From NCBI GenBank assembly GCA_005887895.1, contig VBPC01000267.1:1-43885 (forward strand): a stretch of DNA of 43,885 nucleotides, written 5' to 3'. The stretch comes from Candidatus Rokuibacteriota bacterium. Its GTDB lineage: Bacteria > Methylomirabilota > Methylomirabilia > Rokubacteriales > CSP1-6. Below the pieces are notes generated by a model. It was given only the letters and a program-made list of their open reading frames with translations, had not been told where the DNA came from and did not search any database. Shown here piece after piece: positions 33,755-41,045 of this stretch. Numbering within the stretch: position 1 is the stretch's first letter; each line of letters begins with the position of its first letter. Made by a program: the position numbers and the translations under genes.

Positions 33755-34890
33755 CGCCGGCGCCCGGCGACGATCCGCTCGACGAGCGGGAACAGCACGG
33801 CGCGCGCCGCCGCGAAGCTGTAGTGCGCGCGGCAGCGCTCTCGCGCGCGGCGCCCCATCTCGGCGGCGGTGTCGGGATCGTCGAGCAGCCGCTTCAGCGA
33901 GGCGCCCAGCGCCACGACGTCGCCCGGCGGCACCAGCACGCCGCAGCCGTCGAGGATCTCCGGGATCATCGAGACGGCCGTGGAGACGATCGGGCGGGCC
34001 AGCGCCATCGCGTCGAAGAGCTTGGCCGGGACCTGGCCCACGGTGTCGGTCGTCGCGCGCTGCGGGATCGCCACCGCGTCGGCCGCGATCAGGTAGCGCG
34101 GCACGTCGTCGAACGGAATCTCCCCGACCAGGCGCACCCAGGGCCGGGCCGCCCACCGGCGGCCGGCCTCGCCGCCCGGGTCGGCGCCGATCAGGAGCAG
34201 GCGGACGTCGGGCGCGGTGGCGCCGACCGCCTCGACCAGGTCGTCGACGCCCTTGTGACCACGCGGCGTGCCGAGGAACATCACGACACGCTCGGCGCCG
34301 ATCCCGAGCGCGGCGCGGGCGGCCGCGCGGTCGTAGCGCCCGGGATCCCACGCGTCGGTGTCGCGCACGTGCGGGATGAGCGTGCCGCCGAAGCGCCGCT
34401 CGAGGAAGCGCGAGGCGACGGTGACGGCGTCGGCCCGGCGGATGCGCCGCTCCATCAGCCAGGTCCACGGCAGGCCGTTGGGATTGCCGACGTTGAGCGC
34501 GCGGCCGAGCGTGCCCCAGCCGCCCGCGCGGCGAAAGAAGCCGACCTCCCAGTCGTCGATGTCGAGCAGCAGCGGGCGCGGGCGGCGGCGGCGCGCCAGC
34601 AGGGCGACGCCGTAGCTGGTCGCGCGCGGCTTGCTCGCGTAGAGCACGTCGCCGTCGGCCTGCGCGGCCAGCGCGGCCCACCGCCCGGCGAAGCGCGGGT
34701 AGCGACGGGCGCCGTTCACCGCGAGCGCGCGATGGACGACCGCGCCGCCGCGCGCCGGGCGCCACAGGCTCTCGCCGAAGCGGGGACCGACGACCTCGAC
34801 GTCGGCCAGCGGCGCCAGCAGACGCGCGAGCAGATCGGCACGGCCCGTCGCGTTGTTCGAGAGGTCGAAGGCGAGGATCGAGATCTTCAC
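33751..34890 (-). CDS. GT4-like glycosyltransferase, function not assigned
   Basis: A 379-residue GT-B glycosyltransferase. The N-terminus reads KISILAFDLSNNATGRADL, followed by LLLDIDDWEVGFF. The C-terminal donor domain has VVMFLGTPRGHKGVDDLVEA, LLLIGADPGG and the EX7E-like region VPAKLFDAMALARPIV. The second Glu is not in the usual place, so the donor site is slightly divergent. Start GTG 34890 overlaps the next gene by 4 bp. Membership in the LPS block and lack of membrane spans suggest a cytosolic core or side-chain sugar transferase. Donor and acceptor cannot be named. Confidence 0.75.
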   Translation of the reverse strand: MKISILAFDLSNNATGRADLLARLLAPLADVEVVGPRFGESLWRPARGGAVVHRALAVNGARRYPRFAGRWAALAAQADGDVLYASKPRATSYGVALLARRRRPRPLLLDIDDWEVGFFRRAGGWGTLGRALNVGNPNGLPWTWLMERRIRRADAVTVASRFLERRFGGTLIPHVRDTDAWDPGRYDRAAARAALGIGAERVVMFLGTPRGHKGVDDLVEAVGATAPDVRLLLIGADPGGEAGRRWAARPWVRLVGEIPFDDVPRYLIAADAVAIPQRATTDTVGQVPAKLFDAMALARPIVSTAVSMIPEILDGCGVLVPPGDVVALGASLKRLLDDPDTAAEMGRRARERCRAHYSFAAARAVLFPLVERIVAGRRR

Positions 34891-35999
34891 GCCGCGGCCA
34901 GCCGCGCGTAGTGCGTCTCGAGGCCGGCGGCCAGGCGCGCACCCGAGTAGCGCTCGACGACGAGATTGCGGCCGGCCTCGCCGAGGCGGACGCGGAGCGC
35001 GGCGTCGTCGAGCAGCGCGGCCAGGCGCGCGGCCAGCGCGGCGGCGTCGCCGGCCGGCACCAGCGCGGCGTGCGTGCCGTCGGTGAGCACCTCGGCGACC
35101 ACGCCGACGCGGGCGGCGATGAGCGGGCGGCCGGCGGCGAGGTACTCGAAGACCACGCGCGACATGCCATCGGACTCGAGCGGCACGTAGAGGCCGACGT
35201 CGAGCGCCGCCATCACCCTCGGCAGGTCGGACACGAAGCCGGCCAGCGCGACCTGCTCGTCCAGCCCCGCCTTGGCGATCGCGTGGCGGAGCGCACGCTC
35301 CGTCGGGCCGCCGCCGACGAACACGATCCGTGGCCGCACGCCGGCCGCCGCCAGGCGGGCCGCCGCGTCGATGACGACGCGATGGCCCTTCATCACGCGC
35401 AGCCCGGAGACGACGCCGACCAGCGGCCGGTCGTCCTCGCCCCCCAGCGCGCGGCGCACGGCCGGGACGGCGGGCGCCGGGCGATACGCGTCGGCATCGG
35501 CGCCGCCGGCCAGCGTCACGATGCGCTCGGGCGACAGCAGCCCGGCCGCCAGGCACTGTCCGCGGATCGCCTCCGTCACCGTCACGACCAGCGCGGTGGC
35601 CCGGCCGTACAGCCAGCGATTCCCGGCATGGGGGCGCACCGCCTGCGCGATGTGGCGCGTGCGGACGATGGGGCGCCCCCCGGCCAGCCGCGCGGCGACG
35701 ACCGCCAGCCAGTGCTCCTTGCCGCGGTGCACGTGCACCACGTCGGCGGCGGCGATCGCGGCGCGCAACCGCCGGACGTCGCCGAGGTCGACACCGGGAC
35801 GCACGCCACCGGCGAAGGTGAAGGTGGCGATGCTCGACACGCCCTCGCGGCGGGCGCGGTCGATCACCGCGTGCTCGGTACCGGCGCGACAGCCGAGCGT
35901 GACCTGGTGCCCGCGACGCTCGAGCTCACCGACGGCGCGCGCGGCCCAGTACGCGTCCGACGACCAGCCGCGGCACGAGACGAGGTGCAGGATCTTCAC
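34887..35999 (-). CDS. GT4 glycosyltransferase, function not assigned
   Basis: A 370-residue GT-B enzyme. ILHLVSCRGWSSDAYWAARAV and DVVHVHRGKEHWLAVVAARLA define the acceptor side. VGVVSGLRVMKGHRVVIDAA and the EX7E motif in LESDGMSRVVFEYLAAGRPLI define the donor side. It resembles the neighbour at 35996 in its N-terminal HVH motif, so the two may be paralogues from an old duplication. GTG 35999 overlaps that gene by 4 bp. An LPS core or O-chain sugar transfer is likely, with sugar unknown. Confidence 0.8.
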   Translation of the reverse strand: MKILHLVSCRGWSSDAYWAARAVGELERRGHQVTLGCRAGTEHAVIDRARREGVSSIATFTFAGGVRPGVDLGDVRRLRAAIAAADVVHVHRGKEHWLAVVAARLAGGRPIVRTRHIAQAVRPHAGNRWLYGRATALVVTVTEAIRGQCLAAGLLSPERIVTLAGGADADAYRPAPAVPAVRRALGGEDDRPLVGVVSGLRVMKGHRVVIDAAARLAAAGVRPRIVFVGGGPTERALRHAIAKAGLDEQVALAGFVSDLPRVMAALDVGLYVPLESDGMSRVVFEYLAAGRPLIAARVGVVAEVLTDGTHAALVPAGDAAALAARLAALLDDAALRVRLGEAGRNLVVERYSGARLAAGLETHYARLAAA

Positions 36000-37123
36000 A
36001 CGCGCAGGATGCCGCGATAGACGTCCTCGACGATCGTGACGGAGCGCTCGGGGCTGAACTCGCTGGCCGCGCGGCGCCGGCCCGCCTCGCCCATCGCGCG
36101 CGCGCGCACGGGATCGCCGAGGATCTCCGCCAGCGCCGCCGCCACGCTCTCCGGCCGCTCGTCCTCGATCAGGCGCCCGGTCTTACCGTCGAGCACCGTC
36201 TCCGGCAGCGCGCCAACCCGCCGCGCGACCACCGGCCGTGCCGCCGCCATCGCCTCCAGGGCGGCCCGACACGACTCGTCGGAGCCGGCGGCCATGAGGG
36301 CGAAGCAGTCGGCGGCGGCCAGGACTTCCGGCAGATCGCGATCACGATAGCCGGTGAAGATGACCCGCCGCTGCAGGCCGAGGTCGGCGACGAGCTGCTC
36401 GAGCCGACTGCGCCGCTCGCCCTTGCCGACCAGCAGCAGCCGCGCGTCGGGCAGCTTCTCGAGCAGCTGTCCGAAGCCGGCCAGCAGCAGATCGTGACGG
36501 CGGTTGGCCGCGAAGCGCGCGACGGAGACGACCACCGGCGCGCGGCCGAGCCCGAACTCGCGGCGGATCGCCTCGCCGTCGCCCGAGTCGCGGAATCGTG
36601 GATCGGCCGCGCCCGGGATCCACCAGACCCGCTCGGCGGGAATCCCGGCTTCGCGGCACGCGGTCTCGATCTGGCGCGAGACCGCGAAGAGCGCCGCCGT
36701 GCGCCGGTAGAGCGGCCGCGTGGCCAGCGAGCGCCGGACCGAGCGCACGTTGTGGAACGTGCGCGCCAGCGCCGCGCGGGTGCCGTCCGCTCGACGCGGC
36801 CGGACCGCCAGCGAGAGCCAGTGATCGTGCGAATGGTGGGCGTGCACGACGTCGATGCCCTCGCCCGCCACCACCGCGCGCAGCCGGGCGGCGTCGCGCG
36901 CCAGGTCGACCGGCGAGACGCGCGGGCGCAGCCGCACCCCGTCGACCAGCGGCAGCCCGACCTCGCGCGCCTTGGCCTCGAAGCGATCGCCGGGGGTCAC
37001 GCCGAGCAGCACGTGATGGCCCCGGGCGCGCAGCCCGACGACCAGCCGGATGATCGGATCGGCGCTGCCCGTCCACCAGCGGTTGGCGGCCAGGTGCAGG
37101 ATGCGCAGCGGCCGGTCGCTCAC
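35996..37123 (-). CDS. GT4 glycosyltransferase, function not assigned
   Basis: A 375-residue GT-B enzyme. LRILHLAANRWWTGSADPI and DVVHAHHSHDHWLSLAV are on the acceptor side. VVSVARFAANRRHDLLLAGF, LLLVGKGERRSRLEQL and the EX7E motif in SDESCRAALEAMAAARPVV are on the donor side. The layout is close to the gene at 34887. GTG 37123 overlaps the waaF-like stop by 4 bp. Part of a run of four GT4 genes between hldE1 and waaF. Sugar specificity is not readable from the sequence. Confidence 0.8.
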   Translation of the reverse strand: MSDRPLRILHLAANRWWTGSADPIIRLVVGLRARGHHVLLGVTPGDRFEAKAREVGLPLVDGVRLRPRVSPVDLARDAARLRAVVAGEGIDVVHAHHSHDHWLSLAVRPRRADGTRAALARTFHNVRSVRRSLATRPLYRRTAALFAVSRQIETACREAGIPAERVWWIPGAADPRFRDSGDGEAIRREFGLGRAPVVVSVARFAANRRHDLLLAGFGQLLEKLPDARLLLVGKGERRSRLEQLVADLGLQRRVIFTGYRDRDLPEVLAAADCFALMAAGSDESCRAALEAMAAARPVVARRVGALPETVLDGKTGRLIEDERPESVAAALAEILGDPVRARAMGEAGRRRAASEFSPERSVTIVEDVYRGILRV

Positions 37124-38022
37124 GCGACCGGCTCCAGCAACGCGGCCGCGCGCGCGTGCACCTCCTCGGGCGTGACGCCGCGCAGGCACGGATGCTCGAT
37201 CGGACAGGCGCGGTAGAAACAGGGCGCGCACGGCACGGGATGGGTGACGACGGCGGCGCGGCCGCGCGGCGCGCTCCGCGCGGGATCCGTCGGCCCGAAC
37301 AGCGTCACCGACGGCGTGCCGAGCGCGGTCGCGAGGTGTCCGACGCCGGTGTCGCCGCTCACCAGCGCATCGATCTCGGTCAGCAGGGCCGGCAGCAGCG
37401 CGGGCCGATCGCGCCCGACCAGGCTCGGCACCGACACCGCCGCGCCGACCCGGGCGGCCGCCGGCGCCTCGCCCGGCGTGCCGAGCAGGATCGGCGTGGC
37501 GCCGCGGGCCGGTCGCGCCGGCACGCCGGCGGCGTCGAGCAGTCGGAGCACCTCCGCCCGCTCGGCCGCGTCGACGGCCGGTGGCGCCAGCCGCGGCTCG
37601 CGCGTCACGGCCGGGACGCCGGCGCGCTCCACGAGCGCGAGATATTCGTCGATCTGATGCCGGCGCGGCGACGGGAGCGGCACGACGTCGGTCAGGAGCG
37701 CCGAGCGTCCACCGGCCGCGTAGCCGATCCGCCGGCGCGCGCCCCAGTACCAGGCGGCCAGTGCCGACTCGAACGAGTTGGGCAGCACGATGGCGAGATC
37801 GGGCCCGAAGCGGGAGACGGTGTCGGCGGCGCGCAGGCGCCCGCTCCACGAGCGCGGATAGTCGACGAGCACCTCGGCGAGCCCCTGCCCCGCGAGCAGC
37901 GGGGCCCACGGCCCCGCTGCCAGCACACGCGCATCGGGCCAGGCCGCGCGGACGGCGGCCAGCACCGGCACCGCCATCACCGTGTCGCCCAGCCAGTTCG
38001 GAAGTCGCACCGCGACGTTCAT
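37120..38022 (-). CDS. waaF: ADP-heptose:LPS heptosyltransferase II-like (GT9), internally short
   Basis: A 300-residue GT9 protein that looks like WaaF, which adds the second heptose of the LPS core. VRLPNWLGDTVMAVPVL, LPNSFESALAAWYWGARRRIGY and the Cys-rich tail CAPCFYRACPIEHPCLRG are WaaF signatures. SGDTGVGHLATALGTPSVTLFGP is the donor-site end. Relatives are usually 340-350 residues. Here the segment with the PGAxYGxAKxWP-type motif is absent: near residue 174 the chain goes straight from VPARPAR to GATPILLGTPGEAP. About 30 residues seem lost in frame. The enzyme may be inactive, or the assembly may have collapsed a repeat. ATG 38022. Confidence 0.82.
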   Translation of the reverse strand: MNVAVRLPNWLGDTVMAVPVLAAVRAAWPDARVLAAGPWAPLLAGQGLAEVLVDYPRSWSGRLRAADTVSRFGPDLAIVLPNSFESALAAWYWGARRRIGYAAGGRSALLTDVVPLPSPRRHQIDEYLALVERAGVPAVTREPRLAPPAVDAAERAEVLRLLDAAGVPARPARGATPILLGTPGEAPAAARVGAAVSVPSLVGRDRPALLPALLTEIDALVSGDTGVGHLATALGTPSVTLFGPTDPARSAPRGRAAVVTHPVPCAPCFYRACPIEHPCLRGVTPEEVHARAAALLEPVA

Positions 38023-38029
38023 CGCGACG

Positions 38030-39115
38030 TCACGGGCGCGGCAGTCGCTCGAACGCCGAGCGCCATTCGGTCTCGCCCGACGTCAGGCGCAGCTGCACGC
38101 TCAGGACGTAGAGCGGGCGCTTGAGCGGCGGCAGCGCCCGCAGCCTCACCCAGTCCTTCTCCGTCGTCACCAGGCCGTCGGCGCCGAGATCGACCGCGCG
38201 ACGCTCGAGACGCGCGAGGTCCTCGCGCGTGTACCAGTGATGATCCGCGAACGGCTGCAGCCCGGCCACGGCGACGGCCGCCTCCGCGAGGGTGCGCTGG
38301 AACGCGGCCGGTGCGCCGATGCCGGCGAAGGCCAGCAGCTTGGCGCCGGCGAGGACGGTGAGCGGCACGAACCGCATCGCGCCCGACTCGAAGCACTCCG
38401 TCGGCACGTGCACCGCCGTCAGCACCGGCACGCCGGGCGCGAGCCGCTTCACCGTCGCCTGCACCTCGGCGGCCTCGGCGGCGCGGCGGGCGCCGGTGGC
38501 GACGATCAGGTCCGCGCGGGCGAGGCCCTCGAGCGGCTCGCGCAGCGGTCCGCCGGGCAGCAGCCGCCCGTTGCCCCACGGGTTCGCCGCGCGCGCCATC
38601 ACGATCTCCAGGTCCTTGCGCAGCGTCCGGTGCTGAAAGCCGTCGTCGAGCACGAGCGCGGTGATGCCGAAGCGCTCCCGCGCGAGCCGCCCGGATTCGT
38701 AACGGTTGGAGCCGACGACGACGGGCACGCCGGGCAGCCGGCGCGCGAGCAGGAATGGTTCGTCGCCGGCCTCCTCGGCGTCGAGCCGGATCGAGGCGGC
38801 GTCGGCGACGACCTGCACGCCGCTGCTGCGGCGGCCGTAGCCACGGCTCAACACGCCGGGCCGATGGCCGAAGTCGAACAGGGTGCGCACCACCAGCTCC
38901 ACCGCCGGCGTCTTGCCGGTGCCGCCGACCGTGATGTTGCCGACCGCGATCACCGGGCAGTCGAGCCCGCGCGAGGTGAGCACGCCCCGCCCGTAGAGCC
39001 ATTCGCGCGCGCCGAGCAGCCCGCGATAGCTGCCGGCCACCGCCGACAGCAGCCCGCCGGCGCCGGCGGTGAAGCCGCGCTCCCAGCCGTGGACGATCCG
39101 GTTGCGCGCGCTCAT
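38030..39115 (-). CDS. lpxK: Tetraacyldisaccharide 4'-kinase
   Basis: A 361-residue membrane-associated P-loop kinase that phosphorylates the 4' position of the lipid A disaccharide. The Walker A motif VGNITVGGTGKTP is at about residues 58-70, followed by LSRGYGRRSSG, GDEPFLLARRLPGVPVVVG and LDDGFQHRTLRKDLEIV. The C-terminal HHWYTREDLARLE and TTEKDWVRL are also typical. The N-terminal 50 residues contain the membrane-facing helix. ATG 39115 overlaps the waaA stop by 4 bp. It precedes waaF by 7 bp. Confidence 0.95.
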   Translation of the reverse strand: MSARNRIVHGWERGFTAGAGGLLSAVAGSYRGLLGAREWLYGRGVLTSRGLDCPVIAVGNITVGGTGKTPAVELVVRTLFDFGHRPGVLSRGYGRRSSGVQVVADAASIRLDAEEAGDEPFLLARRLPGVPVVVGSNRYESGRLARERFGITALVLDDGFQHRTLRKDLEIVMARAANPWGNGRLLPGGPLREPLEGLARADLIVATGARRAAEAAEVQATVKRLAPGVPVLTAVHVPTECFESGAMRFVPLTVLAGAKLLAFAGIGAPAAFQRTLAEAAVAVAGLQPFADHHWYTREDLARLERRAVDLGADGLVTTEKDWVRLRALPPLKRPLYVLSVQLRLTSGETEWRSAFERLPRP

Positions 39116-40389
39116 GCCGGCGGCTTCGGATACAGGTACTGCGCGATGAGGTCCAGCGTCGCCCGCACGGCGCCGTGGCGCAGCGCCACCGCGTCGCGCC
39201 CGGCCGCACCCCGGCGCGCGCGCAGCTCGGGATCGTCCAGCAGCCGGCACAGCTCGCCGCCGAGCTCGGCGGCGTCGCGCACCACCACGCCGCCGCCGCT
39301 GTCGATCAGGACACCGGCCGCGTCGCGGAAGTTGCTCGTGTGCGGGCCGAAGAGCACGGGCTTGCCGCGGAACGCCGGCTCCAGCATGTTGTGGCCGCCG
39401 AGCGGCGCCAGGCTGCCGCCGACGAAGACGACGTCGGCGACGGCGTAGAGCTGGGCCAGCTCGCCCACCGTATCGAGCACGATGATCGCGCCCGGGCTGC
39501 GCCGGGCCGGCAGGTCGGTGCGGCGCACGGCCGCCAGCCCCCGCGACTTGAGCAGGCCGAGCACCTCGCCGACGCGCTCGGGATGGCGCGGCGCCAGCAC
39601 CAGCGCCAGATCCGCGCGTTCGAGCCGCGCGCGGCCGTGGGCGTCGAGCACTGCCTCTTCCTCTCCGCGGTGCGTGCTGCCGGCGATCCACACCGGCTGG
39701 CCGGGCGCCAGCGCCAGCAGCCGGCGCCAGAGGTCGACGGCCCCGGCGGGATCCGCCAGCGGCTCGAGCTTGAGGTTGCCGGTGACGACCACGCGCTCCG
39801 GCGGGGCACCGAGCGCGATGACGCGCCGGGCGTCCTCGTCCGACTGCATCGCGAACACCGTGATGTCGGCGAGCACACTCCGCATCGCGCCGCGGACGAG
39901 CCGGTAGCGACGGAAGGAGCGGTCCGAGAGCCGGCCGTTGGCGATCATGGTCGGCACGTTGCGGCCCGCGAGGAGCCGCAGCGTGTTGGGCCAGAGCTCC
40001 GTCTCCATGCACACGAAGAACGCGGGATCGATCGAGGCGATCACCCGTCGCGCCGCGCCGGGGAAATCGAGCGGGAAGTAGCGGTGACGCGCATGCGCCG
40101 CGAACCGCTCGCGCACGACGCGGGCGCCGGTCTCGGTCACCGTCGACACGACCAGTGGCAGCTCGGGCCACAACCGCCGCAGCCCGTCCAGCAGCGGCGC
40201 CGTCGCGATCGCCTCGCCGACCGAGACCGCGTGAATCCAGCCGCACGGCGTCCCCGGCGCCTCGTGGGTCGCCCAGCCGAGCCGCTGGAGGAGGTTCAGC
40301 GGCACGCCGTCGGCGATGCGGCGGGCGAGAGCGACCGGCGTATAGGCCGTCACCGCCGCCGCCAACGCGGCCGTGTAGAGCCGGTACAT
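39112..40389 (-). CDS. waaA: 3-deoxy-D-manno-octulosonic acid (Kdo) transferase
   Basis: A 425-residue GT30 enzyme that adds Kdo residues to lipid IVA at the inner membrane. A short N-terminal hydrophobic segment leads to GWIHAVSVGEAIATAPLL, the catalytic-Glu region, then VVSTVTETGARV, METELWPNTLRLLA and NGRLSDRSFRRYR. The donor side has WIAGSTHRGEEEAVLDA, LAPRHPERV and the final GGSLAPLGGHNMLEPA. All are intact. ATG 40389 overlaps the DUF374 stop as TGATG. Whether one or two Kdo residues are added is not predictable from sequence. Confidence 0.96.
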   Translation of the reverse strand: MYRLYTAALAAAVTAYTPVALARRIADGVPLNLLQRLGWATHEAPGTPCGWIHAVSVGEAIATAPLLDGLRRLWPELPLVVSTVTETGARVVRERFAAHARHRYFPLDFPGAARRVIASIDPAFFVCMETELWPNTLRLLAGRNVPTMIANGRLSDRSFRRYRLVRGAMRSVLADITVFAMQSDEDARRVIALGAPPERVVVTGNLKLEPLADPAGAVDLWRRLLALAPGQPVWIAGSTHRGEEEAVLDAHGRARLERADLALVLAPRHPERVGEVLGLLKSRGLAAVRRTDLPARRSPGAIIVLDTVGELAQLYAVADVVFVGGSLAPLGGHNMLEPAFRGKPVLFGPHTSNFRDAAGVLIDSGGGVVVRDAAELGGELCRLLDDPELRARRGAAGRDAVALRHGAVRATLDLIAQYLYPKPPA

Positions 40390-41045
40390 CAGGCGTCCAC
40401 CAGCCGATCGGCCGACTCGGTGACCTCGGCCAGCGTGCGCTCGAGGTCGGCGCGCGCGGTCTCGCGATCGGCGTCGCGCGGCACCACGGCCGGCTTGCCG
40501 AACACCACCGCCGCCCGCGCGAACGGCAGGGGCACCAGAAAGCGATCCCACGAGGCGAGCCGCCGGGCCGGTCGGGCGGCGAACCCGCACGGCACGATGG
40601 GCGCGCCGGTCGCAGCGGCGAGCACGATGATGCCCGCCTGCACGCGCTCGCGCGGGCCGCGCGGCCCGTCGGGGACGACCGCCACGTCCTCGCCCCCCCG
40701 GACGGCCGTCGTGAGCTCGCGCAGGGCGGCGCCGCCGCTCCGCGAGGACGAGCCCCGCACGACGGACAGCCCGAACCGCGCGGCCAGGCGGGCCGCCAGT
40801 TCCCCGTCGCGCGACCGGCTGGCGAGGACACGCACGCTGCGCGCGCCACGGGTCCGGCGCAGGCGCGCGTTGAGCCACGGCACCATCAGGATGCGGCCGT
40901 GCCACACCGCGTAGATGAGCGGCTGTCCCGCCGTCCACAGCGGCTGCAGGGCCTCCACGCCCTCCTCGCGCAGGCGGAGCGTCGCGCCGAGCGCCCGCAC
41001 GGCGCCCGCCGCCAGCGGAGGAACGAGCGCCTCGCGCGCGGTCAT
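40389..41045 (-). CDS. DUF374 lysophospholipid acyltransferase family protein
   Basis: A 218-residue acyltransferase-like protein of the DUF374 group, often found in lipid A operons. LIYAVWHGRILMVPWLN holds the HX4D-like position, followed by SRSRDGELAARLAARFGL, VRGSSSRSGGAALREL and VVPDGPRGPRERVQAGI. It may acylate lipid A or a lysophospholipid, standing in for LpxL-type enzymes, but its reaction is not established. ATG 41045 overlaps the lpxB stop (ATGA) and sits 4 bp beyond a 13-bp hairpin, so its translation may depend on lpxB translation. Confidence 0.85.
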   Translation of the reverse strand: MTAREALVPPLAAGAVRALGATLRLREEGVEALQPLWTAGQPLIYAVWHGRILMVPWLNARLRRTRGARSVRVLASRSRDGELAARLAARFGLSVVRGSSSRSGGAALRELTTAVRGGEDVAVVPDGPRGPRERVQAGIIVLAAATGAPIVPCGFAARPARRLASWDRFLVPLPFARAAVVFGKPAVVPRDADRETARADLERTLAEVTESADRLVDA

